Shown: piece by piece, positions 36,534 through 49,384 of the stretch | Layout: the number at the start of each line of letters is the position of its first letter | Position numbering within the stretch: position 1 is the stretch's first letter | Assembly (NCBI GenBank): GCA_038503035.1 | Contig: JAVSML010020408.1 | Location: forward strand, 308,436-372,435 | Direction of reading: 5' to 3' | Length of the DNA stretch: 64,000 bases | Source: Crocodylus rhombifer | Taxonomy: Eukaryota > Chordata > Crocodylia > Crocodylidae | Notes under the pieces: generated by a model | What the model was told of the DNA's origin: nothing | What the model saw: only the letters and a program-made list of their open reading frames with translations | Databases searched by the model: none | Program-made: the position numbers and the translations under genes

Positions 36534-37036
36534 CAGGGCTGTCCAACTTCAGAGTGCCTGGGGGTCATGTGCATGGGCAGACACTCCCCTCCCTCTCCCC
36601 CCCTGCACTGGGCACTTGGTACCCCCAGCAAGCTGCACTGTCTGAGCAAGTAGGTGCTTGCCTGCCCTGCTACGCCATGTACATGGGTGGGCAGTCCCCA
36701 TTCCACTGCACCATGTGTATAAGCAGGTGCCCCCCCTACCCTGCTGCACTGTGGGCAGCTGGCACCTTGCCTTGCCTTGTTTCCTATGGCATGGTGCCAC
36801 CCAGGTACTCTGGATTGCCAGCCCCCCTCCACACTGTAGGATGTCACTCTGTGTTATGCTGCATCACCCTGTGGGGCAGGGGCAGGGGCATGCAGCATTC
36901 AGCAGAAGCCAGACTACGGAGAGGGAGCCCCAAGACCCCACCTGCTGCTGCAGCAAGAGCAACAGGAGCAGCAGCCAGGGGGGAGCCCAGGGCCATCATG
37001 TTAACCTCCCACAGACCATCAGTTGGACAGCCCTGC
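36534..37036. mobile_element. hAT-like GC-rich non-autonomous element
   Basis: The ends are inverted: CAGGGCTGTCCAACTTC on the left and CAGTTGGACAGCCCTG on the right. The interior is GC-rich, with overlapping ORFs on both strands that look like a by-product of composition. I found no matching 8-bp target duplication, so the copy may be old or its borders displaced. Confidence 0.65.
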
Positions 37037-37384
37037 CATTGAAAAAGAGAGCAGCCTATCTGCACAGTCTCCTCTTAAAATGTATGACTATAAGCATATA
37101 TGCCTCAGGAGGAAATATGCTGGAGGAGAGATGGATGCTTGTGCTGGAGGATAGAGAAGAGACAGGATGGTTGTCCTTGCCCCTGCCAAAGGGGACCCTG
37201 TCTTAGAGCATGTACTCTGAGGTCAAAATGTTTCTTAATTCTAAAAAAGTCACACATTCTGCTATGGTGCTTAAAGGAACATCTCCCACCTGTCATTCTA
37301 GAGCATCTTGATAATTCACTTTGTTGCCCTGTGGGATCAGGCCAACTCTCAGGATCTCAATATTGCGCTGTTAGACAAGGGGGT

Positions 37385-37525
37385 GTGACACAATTGCACA
37401 TATACAAATACACAAATCAGTTAGGTGCATACACACACACATACTACCAGCTCAGGCACATACACATCCAAACCAGCCTAGGCACATGCATACCTATGAC
37501 CAGTTCAAGCACATACACTAGACAC
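37385..37525. repeat. Degenerate minisatellite of about 27-32 bp, CACATA-rich
   Basis: The phrase (A/G)GGCACATACACA...ACCAG(C/T)(T/C)(C/T)A recurs about four times with variable spacing, for example near 37418, 37450, 37480 and 37505. It grades into the CA microsatellite downstream. Confidence 0.6.
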
Positions 37526-37573
37526 CCCAAAAGTTAGACACAGATCACTGATTTGTATATCATGTACTCAGTG

Positions 37574-37578
<5 letters not shown>

Positions 37579-37607
<29 letters not shown>

Positions 37608-37608
37608 C
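37579..37608. repeat. (CA)n microsatellite
   Basis: About fourteen to fifteen uninterrupted CA dinucleotides, flanked by further CACA-rich sequence. Confidence 0.9.
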
Positions 37609-37659
37609 AGTTCACACACATACAACCCCCCTACACATACATACAGGTAAGTTCCTAAC

Positions 37660-38755
37660 TTGGATGGTACAGTGTGTGTGTAAGTGCTTGGGGTACCTGG
37701 GATACTTGGGGGAAGGTTGAGATGAGAGAGAGAGAGTTAAAGTGTAGGCAGTGAAAGTTGCCAGAACCAGGATTAGAATCGGTGGACTAGAGAGAAGCTG
37801 GCTGAGGAACTGAGGCTTGGGTTTACTTAAGGTAGACTGGGGCTGAAAACTGAGGCAGACAGCTGAGATAGTGCAAGGGGGGGCAGATAAGTGGTGGCAA
37901 GGAGGAGACAGCCAGGAAAGAAACTGAGGCACAAACCTAGTTGCTCAGGGGAAAAGGAAAAGGCATTGGGGATAAGACAATGGCAAAGAAACGGGCGTTA
38001 GAAGCAGAGAGGAGCTCAGGACAGGTGCTGGAGGTGGCAGTGAGCCAGAAGCAGGAGAGGGAGAAATGAGACAAAAGTTAGAGGGGCGAGGAGCAGAGAT
38101 TGGAGCAGGGCCAAACCATAGTAAAGCAAAACCCAACTTATGGGTCCAAATAATAGTTTTATTAAACAGACAACACGCCACACAGCCCCATGAAGTTACT
38201 GGTTCACACATACACACGCACGCGCTCACAGTGGCAGCAGAAGAAAGAGAATCAGTGGAACGGTTGGAGTCCAGGTGGGGAAGAGAAGCAGAATCCAAGT
38301 CCGTGGTTGAAGAGGGAGTGGGGGATGATAGCTACCTATCCAGGCTGGAAAGGGGTCCTTGTCCAGTAGGTGTTGTCCAGAGGGGGAGCGCCGGCAGGGC
38401 CTCTGGGTGGATAGATGGTGTGGCATGGCGCTGGTCTAGATGGAGAGAGCATCCCAAGGATGCTCCTTTTATGGGGCAGATGACCTCTGATCTCCTATGG
38501 GGAAGGCCTGTCCAGGCAAGGTCAGTCCTGTCCTAGAGGCTCCAGGTGTTCTCACTGAGCATGTGCAGCCTGGCACAATGGTGGGTTACCTCATCTTTTG
38601 TGTCTTGAATACAGAGGGTGGCTCCAAGGGCTGGGTCGTTGGTTCAGGTATTGGTGTTGATGGTTCAGTCATTCAGCGGGAGCTATTTTTAGACTTATTG
38701 CCATTGTCTTTCAAGCACCGGCATTCATCACCATTCATTCAGGAACCAAGTTACA
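37660..38755. other. GC/purine-rich block, unassigned
   Basis: Purine-rich on the plus strand (GAGAGAGAGAG near 37725, many AGGAG words), with TTTTATTAAACAGACAAC near 38156 resembling an inverted AATAAA-type signal. It is unlike the A/T-rich introns around it and probably derives from a transposable element, but I cannot name one. It ends at a CR1 tail (TTTCATAGA tandem at 38760-38778). Confidence 0.35.
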
Positions 38756-41041
38756 TAGGATTTCATAGATTTCATAGACATTAGGGCTGGAGGAGTAGTA
38801 TGAGTCATGGGTTACACAACCAGACCTGGGGACAGGATGGAGACTTGACAAACAACATGGAAACTTGACATGACTTACGCTAACTTACACATGTAGGCCT
38901 AAATCATACAGTACCACTAAAACAGTAATATAGAACAGTAAAAATCAATATAAGCATAATAAATTATACAATATAAAAAGGAGAAAAAACAAAACAAATA
39001 CAACTTGCTACTGAAATAAAATGCTGAAGCTTATCTTATGTCTTAGCTCACTTATACTTATCTATAGGGAATAGAGAGGGAAAGAAAAAGTCAGAAATAG
39101 TTGGGAAGGGGAGGGAATGCATTTTAGAAGAAAAGAAAAACGGGGGGGTTTGCTACAACTTGATCACTTGTGGGAAGTTCATGGGAAAATACACTTGTTT
39201 CAGTGTTCTCAAAAAGAATGGTTACTTCAAACGCTATATTTTACATATATATTAAGATAAAGTGATAATGTAGAAACTGAAAAATGATTTGTGCAGTATG
39301 ATACTCTTTCTTGTGGTTTCAGTGTACAGATTTAGTAATGTATAACACATTAATTTCCCCTTCTGGCAAATGCGTTATCTGATGAGTTAGAGAAAAGGTT
39401 TTCATGACATGTTCACTTGTGATTGGTTTGGACAAGGGTACCGAATAATTCTGTAGAAATTCTGATTCTTCTTTGGAACAGAAATCATTTACACAAGAGA
39501 GAATTTCCAAATTGCTGCTAAATATTCTCTGTCATTTGCCATGGCTTCTGAAAGAATACTCTACATTCTTCATCAAATAAACCAGAGCATGTGTGTGTTT
39601 GCCTTAATGCAACCATGTCATTTCTTTTTCCTTTTCTTAATGTAAAAAAGAGAGATGAGCTAGACCTATATTACTCTTAGCTGGACTTTTTTTAGAAAAC
39701 AACTCATTTAGCTTACCCAAATGTCATGGGCATACCAGCTAGAGCATCTGCTCTGCACCTTCTCCAGAGAGATTACTGAAAGCTTCATAGGACAGATGAA
39801 TGAGACCTCAAGACAAACTGCCTTTGAATAAAGCAAGGTTCTTTCAAGTGCCATAGGCATGAAAAGAAGTATTTGGTACCAATGTCCCTTCACCTTTCAC
39901 CACATTTCTGGGAGAAGCTAGCTTCCCGAGTTGGTTTCCTAACCCAGGTCTGTTAGTCCTCTGTTGGCCAGCTCTGTGCCCACTGCAGAAGTCACAGCAG
40001 TTACAAAAAAGGCAAGTCAGATGACATCAGCTTCTCCAAAACTGCATTCTCATCTCCTCTTTTTTCAGTTGTTTTTTGCCATCTAGAAACAAAGTGCTTC
40101 CAGACCAAGGCCCTGCGTCTCCTCTGCCCCTGCCCTGCACTTGGTGGAGCCAGGTCCTTTTTTAAAATGCTGTTAAACTATGAAAAAAAATGTTTGAATC
40201 CCACATGAAACGTATTTCTTTATCAGTGACAAGGCATGTTGCTATAACAGGGCTACTTCAGTATTACCATTTTAGTACTTTATATTGAGGTTTTTTAATG
40301 TTAGTGGTGGTAACATTGGTTTATGAAGCCAGTAAGTCTCAAGCTCTAGTGAACAGTCCACACTACAGTACATTTAATGAAGATAAGGGAGTATTGCATA
40401 CTTGAGCAATTCTCCTGTTCTCAGATGCTATTTGAGATATACCTTAATCAATCAAATTGACACTTTTTTCCCTCTACCATCATCCAAACAGTAAAATATA
40501 ACTTAACAATGAGAGTATAAAAATGGTCTTTTCATGTTTATCTGGTGCACTCAATCTTTAAATCCATTTTGGTAGTTTATTGTTTGTTTTAAAAGTGGCA
40601 GATTAGCACTGCCTATATGCAGGAGAACTTTATAAAATAGATATCTTCATACATTTTTCATGTCACACCATGTTTCAGCAGAACTGTAGTTTTGAAATTC
40701 AAATTGAAACCAGACTTGCAGGCCTAAAACAAAGTGTAGGATTTCAGCAATGGAGAAGAAACAGGTTGTAACTTCGTGAACCTTCTGCATAGCACATCCA
40801 GCTTTTCTAGAACGTTCCAGCCAGCAAAGGGAAGTCCACGTCACAGACACAGGCCAGGGCCAACCATAATGAAACGTGTTTGACTTGAGCTGTCTGGATA
40901 AATGTTCATTTTCAGTAAGACTTGTTAGTTTGTCATGTGTTGTTACTGTGGCCTGCAAATCAGTTGCCTGGAGGGGTGGCCAGTAAAACCTTTGGCGTGA
41001 TATAAGATCATTAGACTAGACAGTGTGATTTTTCCAGCTCT

Positions 41042-41160
41042 TCCACATGAGAGTGTCTGACAAAGTAGGTTATTGCCTACAAAAGCCCACACACCTCTTC
41101 GAGTCAGGTAGTCTGTAAGGTGCCTCCCGGTCTGAGCTAGCTAGTCTCTAAGGACAGGTA
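41042..41160. mobile_element. Sauropsid interspersed repeat fragment
   Basis: GTGTCTGACAAAGTAGGTTA, TTGCCTACAAAAGCCCACAC and CAGGTAGTCTGTAAGGTGCC follow a repeat common in turtle and crocodilian introns, as I recall. It lies 200 bases before exon G. Confidence 0.55.
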
Positions 41161-41361
41161 GCCATCCTGCCTTGCCACTTCCCTGTTTTCCAGCATTTTA
41201 AAACTGAGAGTGAAGAACAGTTTAGCATGTCAAAATCTGTTTGCTATGTAACTTTAGTATTTTACTAATAAAGGTAGTTTACGGAGATATGCTGTGGCAA
41301 AATACTCATTTTACTGAAAACTACAACATTTTTGTAACATTTAAGCAATTGTTCATTTCAG

Positions 41362-41684
41362 ATGAACAGTTATGTCCTGAACATCGCAGGAAAAGCTCTC
41401 ACCTGGATCCCAGTGGGCCGTTGACTGAATGTGCAACCTACAGGAACTTGGTCGTGCCACCGAACACAGATGAAGGTGAAAGCAAGCAAACAGGTGAACG
41501 GCAAATGGGCTATAAACAGATTTTCACATTTTCATCAAAGCCTCGATCAGCCCCTCGAGGGAAGTCCCCGAATATGTCGCCAGAAAGGTGTACATTTCCC
41601 TTGGATGTAGATGAGACCTGCAATGGGCTCCGCAGAGAAGCCCAAATGGAAGATGACTTCTATGGGACTGACAGCAATGAAGAG
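41362..41684 (+). CDS. CFAP20DC: CFAP20DC exon G: long Ser/Pro-rich tail exon
   Basis: The acceptor CATTTCAG ends at 41361 and the donor GTAGGC starts at 41685. The first two bases complete an Asp codon, and 107 codons follow, ending DDFYGTDSNEE in phase 0. The centre contains YKQIFTFSSKPRSAPRGKSP and MSPERCTFPLDVDETC. Pro-directed Ser sites (KSPN, MSPE) and the acidic end suggest a regulated disordered region. The reading frame is open for 35 codons upstream of the acceptor by chance, but the strong acceptor and phase fit define the exon. No known domain was recognised. Confidence 0.9.
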
Positions 41685-43111
41685 GTAGGCTGCTTTATTC
41701 CAGTAACTCTTAGTTAGGCACTTTTCACCCTAAAACTCTAAAGATGAGATTCTGTCTTGAGGTTACATATAGGTCTTCAGAGGAGAGACGCCAGTCCCCC
41801 CTTCTCCCTGCTGTTCAAACTCTGTAAGCAAGTTTCCCTTAGCTGCATTAGTGTCTCTGTGTTGGGGAGGCGGGGAGGAAGAAAGTGGACATGGGATGAG
41901 GAGTGAAAGGCCACCTTGCCCCGACTCTTCCCAGCTGAGTGACAAGGGTCATACGCTGAAAACGGCAAAAGAACCGTAGGAAAGCTTGCACTGTCCTGGC
42001 CTGACGGGAGTAGACCTCCTATGCTGGCCTGAGCCTCATGGCTCCCCCCAGCACTGGAGAGGTTCTACAAGCCGTGTATCCCGTCACAGTACAGCCATGT
42101 GTGGAGTTGCTCAGCAGCACATTTCAGCTGTTAGGCAGCGAAGAGTATTTCACAAGCCTTACAAGGGGAATGCAGGAAGGCACATTGGGATTTTACAAGG
42201 CAGCGATTTGACCAGAAAAGCGGATCTGATACTGCAGTTTTACATCTTGTCTGATGTATGCCAGTGCCCTGCACAGTCCTGGGTTTTTATCCTTTTGCAA
42301 TTTCAAAATTTGGGAGTAGTGGGATTAGTGAGAGAAAAGAAAAAACTTGCCAAAGTATCAACTGCCAGTGTATTTATAATATTGCAGCAGATTGTCCTGT
42401 CAGTGAAGAGTTGTATCAGGTTGTTATGGTAACTGCTAAGCGTTTCTTCCTTTATTCCCATACCAGTCTATTCCATTTTTAATTATAGAAATTGTGTCTT
42501 ATCATGCTAATCTTTCTCACAGCCCAGGAATGAAGTACAACTGAGTTTTGTGATAGCAGGACAGATGAAACTTTGCAAAAACATTGTTTCATTTCTCTAG
42601 AGAAATCATATTGCAGATGCCAACTATAACCCATAGACAATCTCTTGGGGTTTTTTGTACCTCTTGTTTTCTTGTCACCTTAGACCTGTCAGGCCTCATT
42701 ATTTCAAATATTGTCCCAGAAATTCAGGGTTAAACCAATTAAAGTTGAGATAATGAATCATGAACAATGCTAGGGTCTAATCTATGCCATATGGTGTCTG
42801 TTCTGGAACAGCACAAGCCAAAGATTTTCTCTGTGTCAATTATCTCAAGAAAAGCAGGACAGGTTACTAACTGAAGCTAGGTTAAGATGGCCTGTCTAAA
42901 TCATAGCATGTTGGTAAACTTTGCCCTTTCTCTAAATATTGTACGTTTGGAATTTTTTTGGTATTTGATTTTTCAAAAAAAGAAAAAGAAAAGAAAAAAG
43001 CAAGCTGCCTCTCCTCTCTTGGTGCACGCACATATTCATAGATTCCCATTCCATTTCGTATAGGTTTTGGGTGTACAGAATCAGTGTTCCTCATTTATTA
43101 TATTGTACACA

Positions 43112-43372
43112 GCAGACACATCTACACAAGACACTTACTGCACATTGGCTCTGTGCGCAGTAGCGTGTCATAGCAGAAACCATGCTAATAGCTCACTGCA
43201 CAGTGTTATCAGGCTAATGCGCAATAAGCATCACTAAAAAACTGTGCGCTGGCACTACTGTGCAGTAACCCTAATTACTGTGCATTTGGATTAGTACTTC
43301 ATTAAGGCAGTACTAAACTTAATGTGCAGTATCTAAGGCGTATTAATGAATGTGTACATGTGCCTAGTCATG
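43112..43372. mobile_element. MITE of the CATCTACA family
   Basis: Left end ACACATCTACACAAGACAC, right end GTGTACATGTGCCTAG (imperfect inverse). The interior is built from TGTGCAGTA/TACTGCACA words in both orientations, which would fold. It shares TTAGTACTTCATT with the 8.4-kb copy. Confidence 0.55.
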
Positions 43373-43741
43373 CCAAACTGGGTTAAAAAAACCTGTTTGC
43401 ATAGGGGCTTGAATACTCTCAACTATTTGACGTTTAATGTTAATGTAAGATTTTTAGGTACTTAGTAATATACATTGCCTTTCATCCTTGATTTTGAACT
43501 GTATGGAGTACTGTATCAGAGCAGTAAGTATAACTAGTTTGAGAATGAAAACATGTAATCTGTTGCATCTAGTAAAAGCATTTTGAAAAGGCAAAACATA
43601 ATTGCATTAGATGCTCTTTCATCAAGCAGTGTAGGTTAACATACCTTTTTATGAACTGATCAGATTCTGGCTCTCTGTCTTGTTTGAACCGTACACCTTC
43701 AGCAGCGTGGTGTGACAGTGGGTAGGTCCAGATTGAGAGTG

Positions 43742-43825
43742 AAACTGAATCCTTGACCACCGCTTCCTGCAACAGGAATCCTGAAACTGAATCCTGCAAC
43801 ACCGCTTCCTGCAATGTCTTTTCCA
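43742..43825. repeat. Tandem duplication, two 42-bp units
   Basis: AAACTGAATCC followed by ACCGCTTCCTGCAA occurs at 43742 and again 42 bases later at 43784, with a few substitutions between units. Confidence 0.7.
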
Positions 43826-44129
43826 CATATGTACCTAGCATCTTCATATCCTGATTAGCTAGCAAAAACTGGCAAAATAAGCGTAGTGATGTAGTCAGAA
43901 GCTTTTGAATCTGGCTACAATCTCTTCCAGAAGACTCTGCTAAACATTTGCAAGTTTAGTGATGATATATGAAGCAGGTAACATCAAACTGCTGGCACAA
44001 AGATCCACTGTAGTGAGCTAATCATTTTGTTCTATATTCAGAGATAAAGCTTTTAGCTATGGTATGAAGCCCCACGCAAGTGCATAGTTACACGTTAAGT
44101 TTTATATTAAAGAATCTTAAAAATACAAA

Positions 44130-44300
44130 AAGGCTGGAGGAAACCCTGGATTTACAACTAGTCCAACCCCCTGTTCAGGGCAAGCTCATCCATCCTTGAC
44201 ACGTTTGTCTGACCTGCACTAAAATCTTCCAGGGATAGAGATCTCACTTCAGCTGGACAGTTCTGTGTTGTCATGTTGCTCATTATATCTTCGTTGCATT
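44130..44300 (-). mobile_element. CR1 3' fragment, antisense
   Basis: GGCTGGAGGAAACCCTGG, ACTAGTCCAACCCCCTG and GATAGAGATCTCACTTCAGC follow the antisense CR1 3' region. Terminal repeat lost. Confidence 0.65.
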
Positions 44301-45377
44301 GTGCTTTTCCAAGTGGTTTGGCAACTGATCAATTAGATGGCAAGCGTACACACCATTATTTATGATCCTTTTAGAAATAATGGATGGGAGATTATCCCTT
44401 TTGGTCAGGAATAGATTATTTTAAATATTGCGTAAACTAAAAACTCTAGAGAATGATTTTTGATTTGTGCATTATCTGTTAACATGGCCTATATGAAATC
44501 CTATCAGTATTGCAGCTAAAGGAACATTACTTGTACATAGTTAAAATGCAATTAAAATAAACAAGTGTACTGCCCAGTAACAGATTATCATAGCTTTTTT
44601 ACTCAGTTTCAGAACTAAATTAGTGATTGAGAGTTAAGGCTTTTCTTCATGTGAAAAAAGTCACTGAACCAAGAAATTATTTAGCAGTTATATTTTGCTC
44701 ATATTCATACCGTTTCATGTACAAATGTATTTTATGTTACTTCAAGTCATCTTTGTACTGATATTCCAGGGGCTCATTTAATTTTCAAATCATTCTATAT
44801 TTGAACTGCAAAAACAAATTATAAAAGTTTTACAATAGGCTATACAGTCAGGACTATGCGCTAAGATGATCATAGAAAAGCCATGAGAACTAAGCGTAGA
44901 ACTAACTTACCGTACCCATTATATCAGCACAATCTAAGACATCATTGGAAAACCATCATCAAAATTCATTGGCCCAGGCAAAATATCCATTCCGTTTTAT
45001 CACCATTACAACAGAGGGGGAAAAAAGATTCTTCACTTAGTCCAGTTATTTTGCAAGCTTACTCAATATAATGTCTGGCATGCTGTTAGATGCTACGTTC
45101 TTTCACAGATGATCCCTTTGTGTTGTGGCCATGTAGCTACATCAGCTTTGCACCCTATTTTTAATTCTCATACAGAAAATTTTTTTAAAAACAGAGTCAC
45201 ATATAAATATAGATGCAGATAAAAACTTTTTTTCCATATGTATGTCTGTCTCTTGTACCCTTCTCTTATTAGGTGTAGTTGTTTTCTGGATGTCTTTTAA
45301 ATTAACTTGTACTATACCTAGTACCTTACTGCCAAGAAGCATACGTTTCATTGATCATTAGGGTATGTATATTGATT

Positions 45378-45673
45378 CAGGGGTAGCCAACCTGGGGAGC
45401 ACGTGCCGCAAATGGAACGGACAGCCTGTGTGCGTGCGTGTCATGGCAAATCAGTGTGTGCGACAGCCTGTGTGCATGTGTCATGTGGCAAATCAGGGAG
45501 GTGGTAAGCAACACTGTGGTAGATAGGACACAAAGCAGAAAGCAGAGCAGCAGATAGGGAAGGAAGCAGAAAGCAGAGCAGCAGATCAGGCAGGGGAAGG
45601 GGATCAGAATGGCACTCAGGGAGGATGCACGGCTAATTTGTGGTATGCCTGCTAAAAAGGTTGGCACCCACTG
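45378..45673. mobile_element. hAT-like element with internal duplications
   Basis: The ends CAGGGGTAGCCAACCTG and AAGGTTGGCACCCACTG are inverted copies. Inside, two local direct repeats are visible: GACAGCCTGTGTG twice (45420 and 45462 areas) and GAAAGCAGAGCAGCAGAT twice (45537 and 45568 areas). The flanking octamers match poorly. Confidence 0.65.
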
Positions 45674-46111
45674 CATTCCATTGTACTTATGCTGTCAGCC
45701 AGTGCCATCCTAACAGGTTACGTCCACTGTCTATGACAAATTACCATTGGAGCCTTTGTGAAGAGCTGCTTTTGCCGGCTGTGTGTATTTCACAATTGAT
45801 GACTCGATAGTAAACTCGCAGATTGTGGAAGCTAACACTGGCAGCTAGCTATGTACTAGCAGACTGGAAAATAGACTCCTGCTTGACAGAGCCCACAGAC
45901 TCTTGATTATGACCTCTACCTTATTTTGAGACATTTGGAATATAGTGAGCAGCAGGGAATAATTAGGTGGGAGTAAGATATAGATGGGCAGAAAAAAAGA
46001 ATGTTCCACCTTTCCTGAAATTAGTGCAATTCATCTATTTTACCGTTGCTTTGAAGCATTTTTTTGGCAAAGCATACTTCAGGCTGGGCCTAGTGTTCCC
46101 CTCAGTGACCA

Positions 46112-46287
46112 TGTTTACATGTGCACTTAAGTGCAGAATAGACTAATTAGCTGCAAAGTAAAGCATCACCATCTACACGTGACGCAGTTAGGCTGCAGTA
46201 AAGTAACACTACTGTAAGAGAGTAGTGTTGGGGACAATCCTATCTTATGGCAGGGTAATTACATGCAGTTAAATGCACATGTAGACA
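46112..46287. mobile_element. MITE with 13-bp TIRs
   Basis: TGTTTACATGTGC at 46112-46124 is inverted at 46275-46287 (GCACATGTAGACA), twelve of thirteen bases matching. The interior has AGTTAGGCTGCAGTAAAG words and a small inverted repeat (ACACTACTGTAAGAGAGTAG area). Same style as the 43.1-kb element. Confidence 0.6.
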
Positions 46288-48541
46288 CTGTGCCTGGGAG
46301 TAGATTACTCCAGGTCATACTGCTCCAGAGTTTATTGCTTCAATTAATTGCATGTGCAGCAGCACTTTAGAAAGAATGGAGACTGTATAGATCTGTGTGG
46401 TCTAAATGTTATGGAATGGGGGCAATGTCTGTCTCACAAAGAGCATCGTCTTCACAGATATTTAACAGGAAGTTCTAGGGGCCAGAGCCTGGTCTGACAT
46501 TGGTGTGAACTAGGAATGAAAAGAGTTACTTCAGTCCTAAATGAAATCAGAATCTGGTCCTAGGACTGTAAAGTTCAGAAAGACAAGTTGTGTCCCTGGT
46601 ACTAACATGTTAGGAAAGTGGGGTTACCTGAGCATAAAGAATAACTCACCTAGAGGCATGTGAGATAAGCCAAGTCATTTTGTTTTGAGAAAAGTTTCAA
46701 CAAAGCAAGCTTTGAATCTCTTATGCCGTGTGCTGGAGGCCACATGATTCCCACCTACTCGTACATCATAATAGTGTAAGAGAACTCACCGTGGCGGTAA
46801 CTTCCCTTTTTCTGTTACATGGTGGGAAATGTTTGGCTTTGCAAATTAGTTTGGAAGTTAGAAAAGGCAGGTACTTACAAATACTTGTAGTGTCTAGCTA
46901 ATTTGTTATTGAAACAGCTGAGTGTCATAATTAAACTGCTGGTCCCAAATGATCAGAAAAGACTAAGGCAGCTTCTTGTCTTGCTGTAGCTTACCTCCAG
47001 TGACTTATTCTCTATTTGTGCAAACAACTGTATTTTCAAACCAAGAGATGTACTGGCTGTACATCTCTTTTGTTATAGACTCTATCTAATTAGACTTGGC
47101 TGTCAGCGTCCACACATTCAGTCAAACCAGCAGCAAAGCAGGAATTCACGCTGGTGTGAAATACAGCGTAGAGCTCGTGCTGGTTTCAGCCCAGCATAAC
47201 AACTGCAGCATTACACAGTGTTACCGAAAATGTTGTCTTGGGTATAACAGACAAGTTCATCTGAGAAGGTTTCAATTAAATCTGGAAATTTCCTGCACTT
47301 TTGTAATTAAAAGAGCAAGAGTAATACAATTAAATAAGAGTGTATGTACTCTTACAAAGCCTACAAGGCAATTTGACTTCTCAACATCAAAGCTCTGTAT
47401 ACAAAGGGAGCACGTCCCATCTGCTCCACGTATGTGGCCCTCACAAGTCATTAAAATGATCTTCTTAAAATTACAACCCAGCAAGAGCAATCAGTTTTAT
47501 GTATCCAGAAATTATTGTCCCACTGCCCATCTGCATGTCTTTCAAGGAATGTAGTACAGGAAAGGAAGAGCTAGCCCCTCAGGGAAATCATTCTCATCTT
47601 CAATATACATATGCTGTGCTACAGTTAATCAGACAAGCTGTATTGATGTCCTTGGCACCACTGCACAATTGAATATGTAACAAACAAATAATTCTAGGAC
47701 CCAAAGATATACAGTACTTCAGGTCATGCATAGATGGGAGGGATTTAAATAGTAAGGTGAATCAAGGTTATCTCTTTGTCTCTTGCAGGTTAAAATAGTG
47801 TGATATTGTCCTGAATCACCTGCCAGATCACACTAATTCAGTTTAGTAATGCTGCTTTACACTAGCGGTGTTAAAATGACTTCATAACGTATGAAAAATC
47901 TTGAAAAAAAAGAGACATCTCTCTTTGTGTCTCAGTAAAATCACTAACTACAGGAGTAAAGCAGTATTTACAACTTCCCAAAATGCATGTAACTTCACTA
48001 GTAACAATAATAAGATGAACAGAAGCAGCACATTTAAATATTTATAAATTTCAAAGGCATTTCATATACCAGTAAATGTCTTCTTCTGCCTTTAGAGCCT
48101 ACCAGAAAAATAAATGTTGTAGAAAGGACTGCTTAGCAGTGCTGTTTCAGATGTGTTTTATAAAAATACTGTGTGTTTATTTCTTGTCCCTAAGCCAAGA
48201 GAGGTCAGTTATGTGAACTTTAACGATGATCATTTTATAATCACACTGCATTCTCACTTGTATATCCCTATAAATGCTGTATCATTGTATAAAGGAACAC
48301 ATTTTCCAGTGTATGACTAGCTTTTGCAATGGAATGTGTTCTTAAAGTATTATGAAGCATTGTGGGCACATCAATAGCTCATGTCTTTGTGCAGGCATGT
48401 CACAGATCAAACGTAGAAGGGTTAGCCCAAACAGATTCCTCTCGGGGTCCTGGAGGGTACAAGAATGGATTCTGACCTCCTTCATCTCCTTTGCATCCGG
48501 CACACATCCCACGTAAGCCTCCATTCAAAAACATACATCAT

Positions 48542-49384
48542 TGTGACAGGAGTATTGCTACTGGAGCCTTTCTGTTGGTGACTCCGCCCTCCTGTTACAA
48601 ACCAACCACCTGCTTACTCGTCTGCCATGCCTTGATCTTAATTGATTGATGTAATTAGTGGGAGGCTGCCCACTTTATACGCCCTGGTGCCAGGGGGCAC
48701 TATCTGTGGCTCCTTTTCCTCCCCTACACCACAGCCCAAGCCTCGCAGATGGTAGTGACATGGTTTTAACCTGGGCCCTGTTGTGACTTGGGCCCCCCTT
48801 GCCCTGGGGCTCTGCACTGCCCCTCCCCCTTGCCCTGGGGCTCCTCGCGGCCCTCTCTCCGGGCTACTCACTGCCCCCCTTGCTCTGGGGTTGGGGTCAA
48901 TGCACCCCAAATGCTGCGCCCTCTCTGGTGCCAGGATCCCCATGCTACCGTGGAGCCCCTATGAGGCCTCCTCCAACCCCTAATAGCCTCACCTGGTCCT
49001 CTGGTGTAACAACAACAAAAAAAACAATAACACAAGCCCCTGGGCTATAACATAAAAAGCTAGACCATCCGGCCAAACAACATTCATTCCCTACCAGGAA
49101 AACACTCCAACCCCCAGCAATGACCAGGGGCTGCTCATGCAGTCAGAGTTCTCCCCTCCATCTGTACTGGCCAAGCTCCTCTTCCCTTGGCCGCCAGAGG
49201 GGAACTGCCCTCCTGGCCTCCCGCCTGGGCTTATATGGGTCAGGCCCTGCCCCTTCCTGTCAGCTGGCTCCCCAGCAGCTGTCCTGGCAACCAGCACCTG
49301 TTATTCCAGCTGCCCTGGTAACTCCCTCTTCTTGCCACTGTGGGTCTCTCCCAAGCTGTTTTCTGCTCTGCATGCTCTGCGACA
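48542..49384. mobile_element. Solo LTR (copy 3)
   Basis: Starts TGTGACAGGAG and ends CTCTGCGACA. Flanking pentamers ATCAT (48537-48541) and GTCAT (49385-49389) match at four of five bases. It shares AGTGGGAGGCTGCCCA and the CCCTACACCA...GCCCA(A/T)GCC(T)(C/T)GCAGAT stretch with copy 1, and CAAGCCCCTGGGCTATAA with copy 2. No coding domain; the ORFs in it are short and GC-driven. Confidence 0.7.

Larger units (their letters stand above)
33277..41361 (+). other. CFAP20DC: Intron F-G
   Basis: An 8.1-kb intron. The first 3 kb and the stretch 38.9-41.0 kb are A/T-rich with no exon seen. 36.5-38.8 kb is a GC- and CA-rich repeat block. Confidence 0.8.

Noticed and set aside
36658..37206. 182-codon plus-strand ORF
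   Set aside because: Inside and running out of a GC-rich hAT-like element; overlapping long frames on both strands show a composition effect, and no transposase motif is seen.
37385..37625. CRISPR-like array of spaced repeats
   Set aside because: Repeats are degenerate CACATA/CAG words with no constant repeat-spacer pattern, in a vertebrate intron; it is a minisatellite next to a CA microsatellite.
47096..47554. 152-codon plus-strand ORF in intron G-H
   Set aside because: No ATG-based gene context, no splice fit with CFAP20DC, no recognisable domain, low-complexity A/T-rich flanks; chance is the simplest reading, though it is the longest open frame outside repeats in this part.
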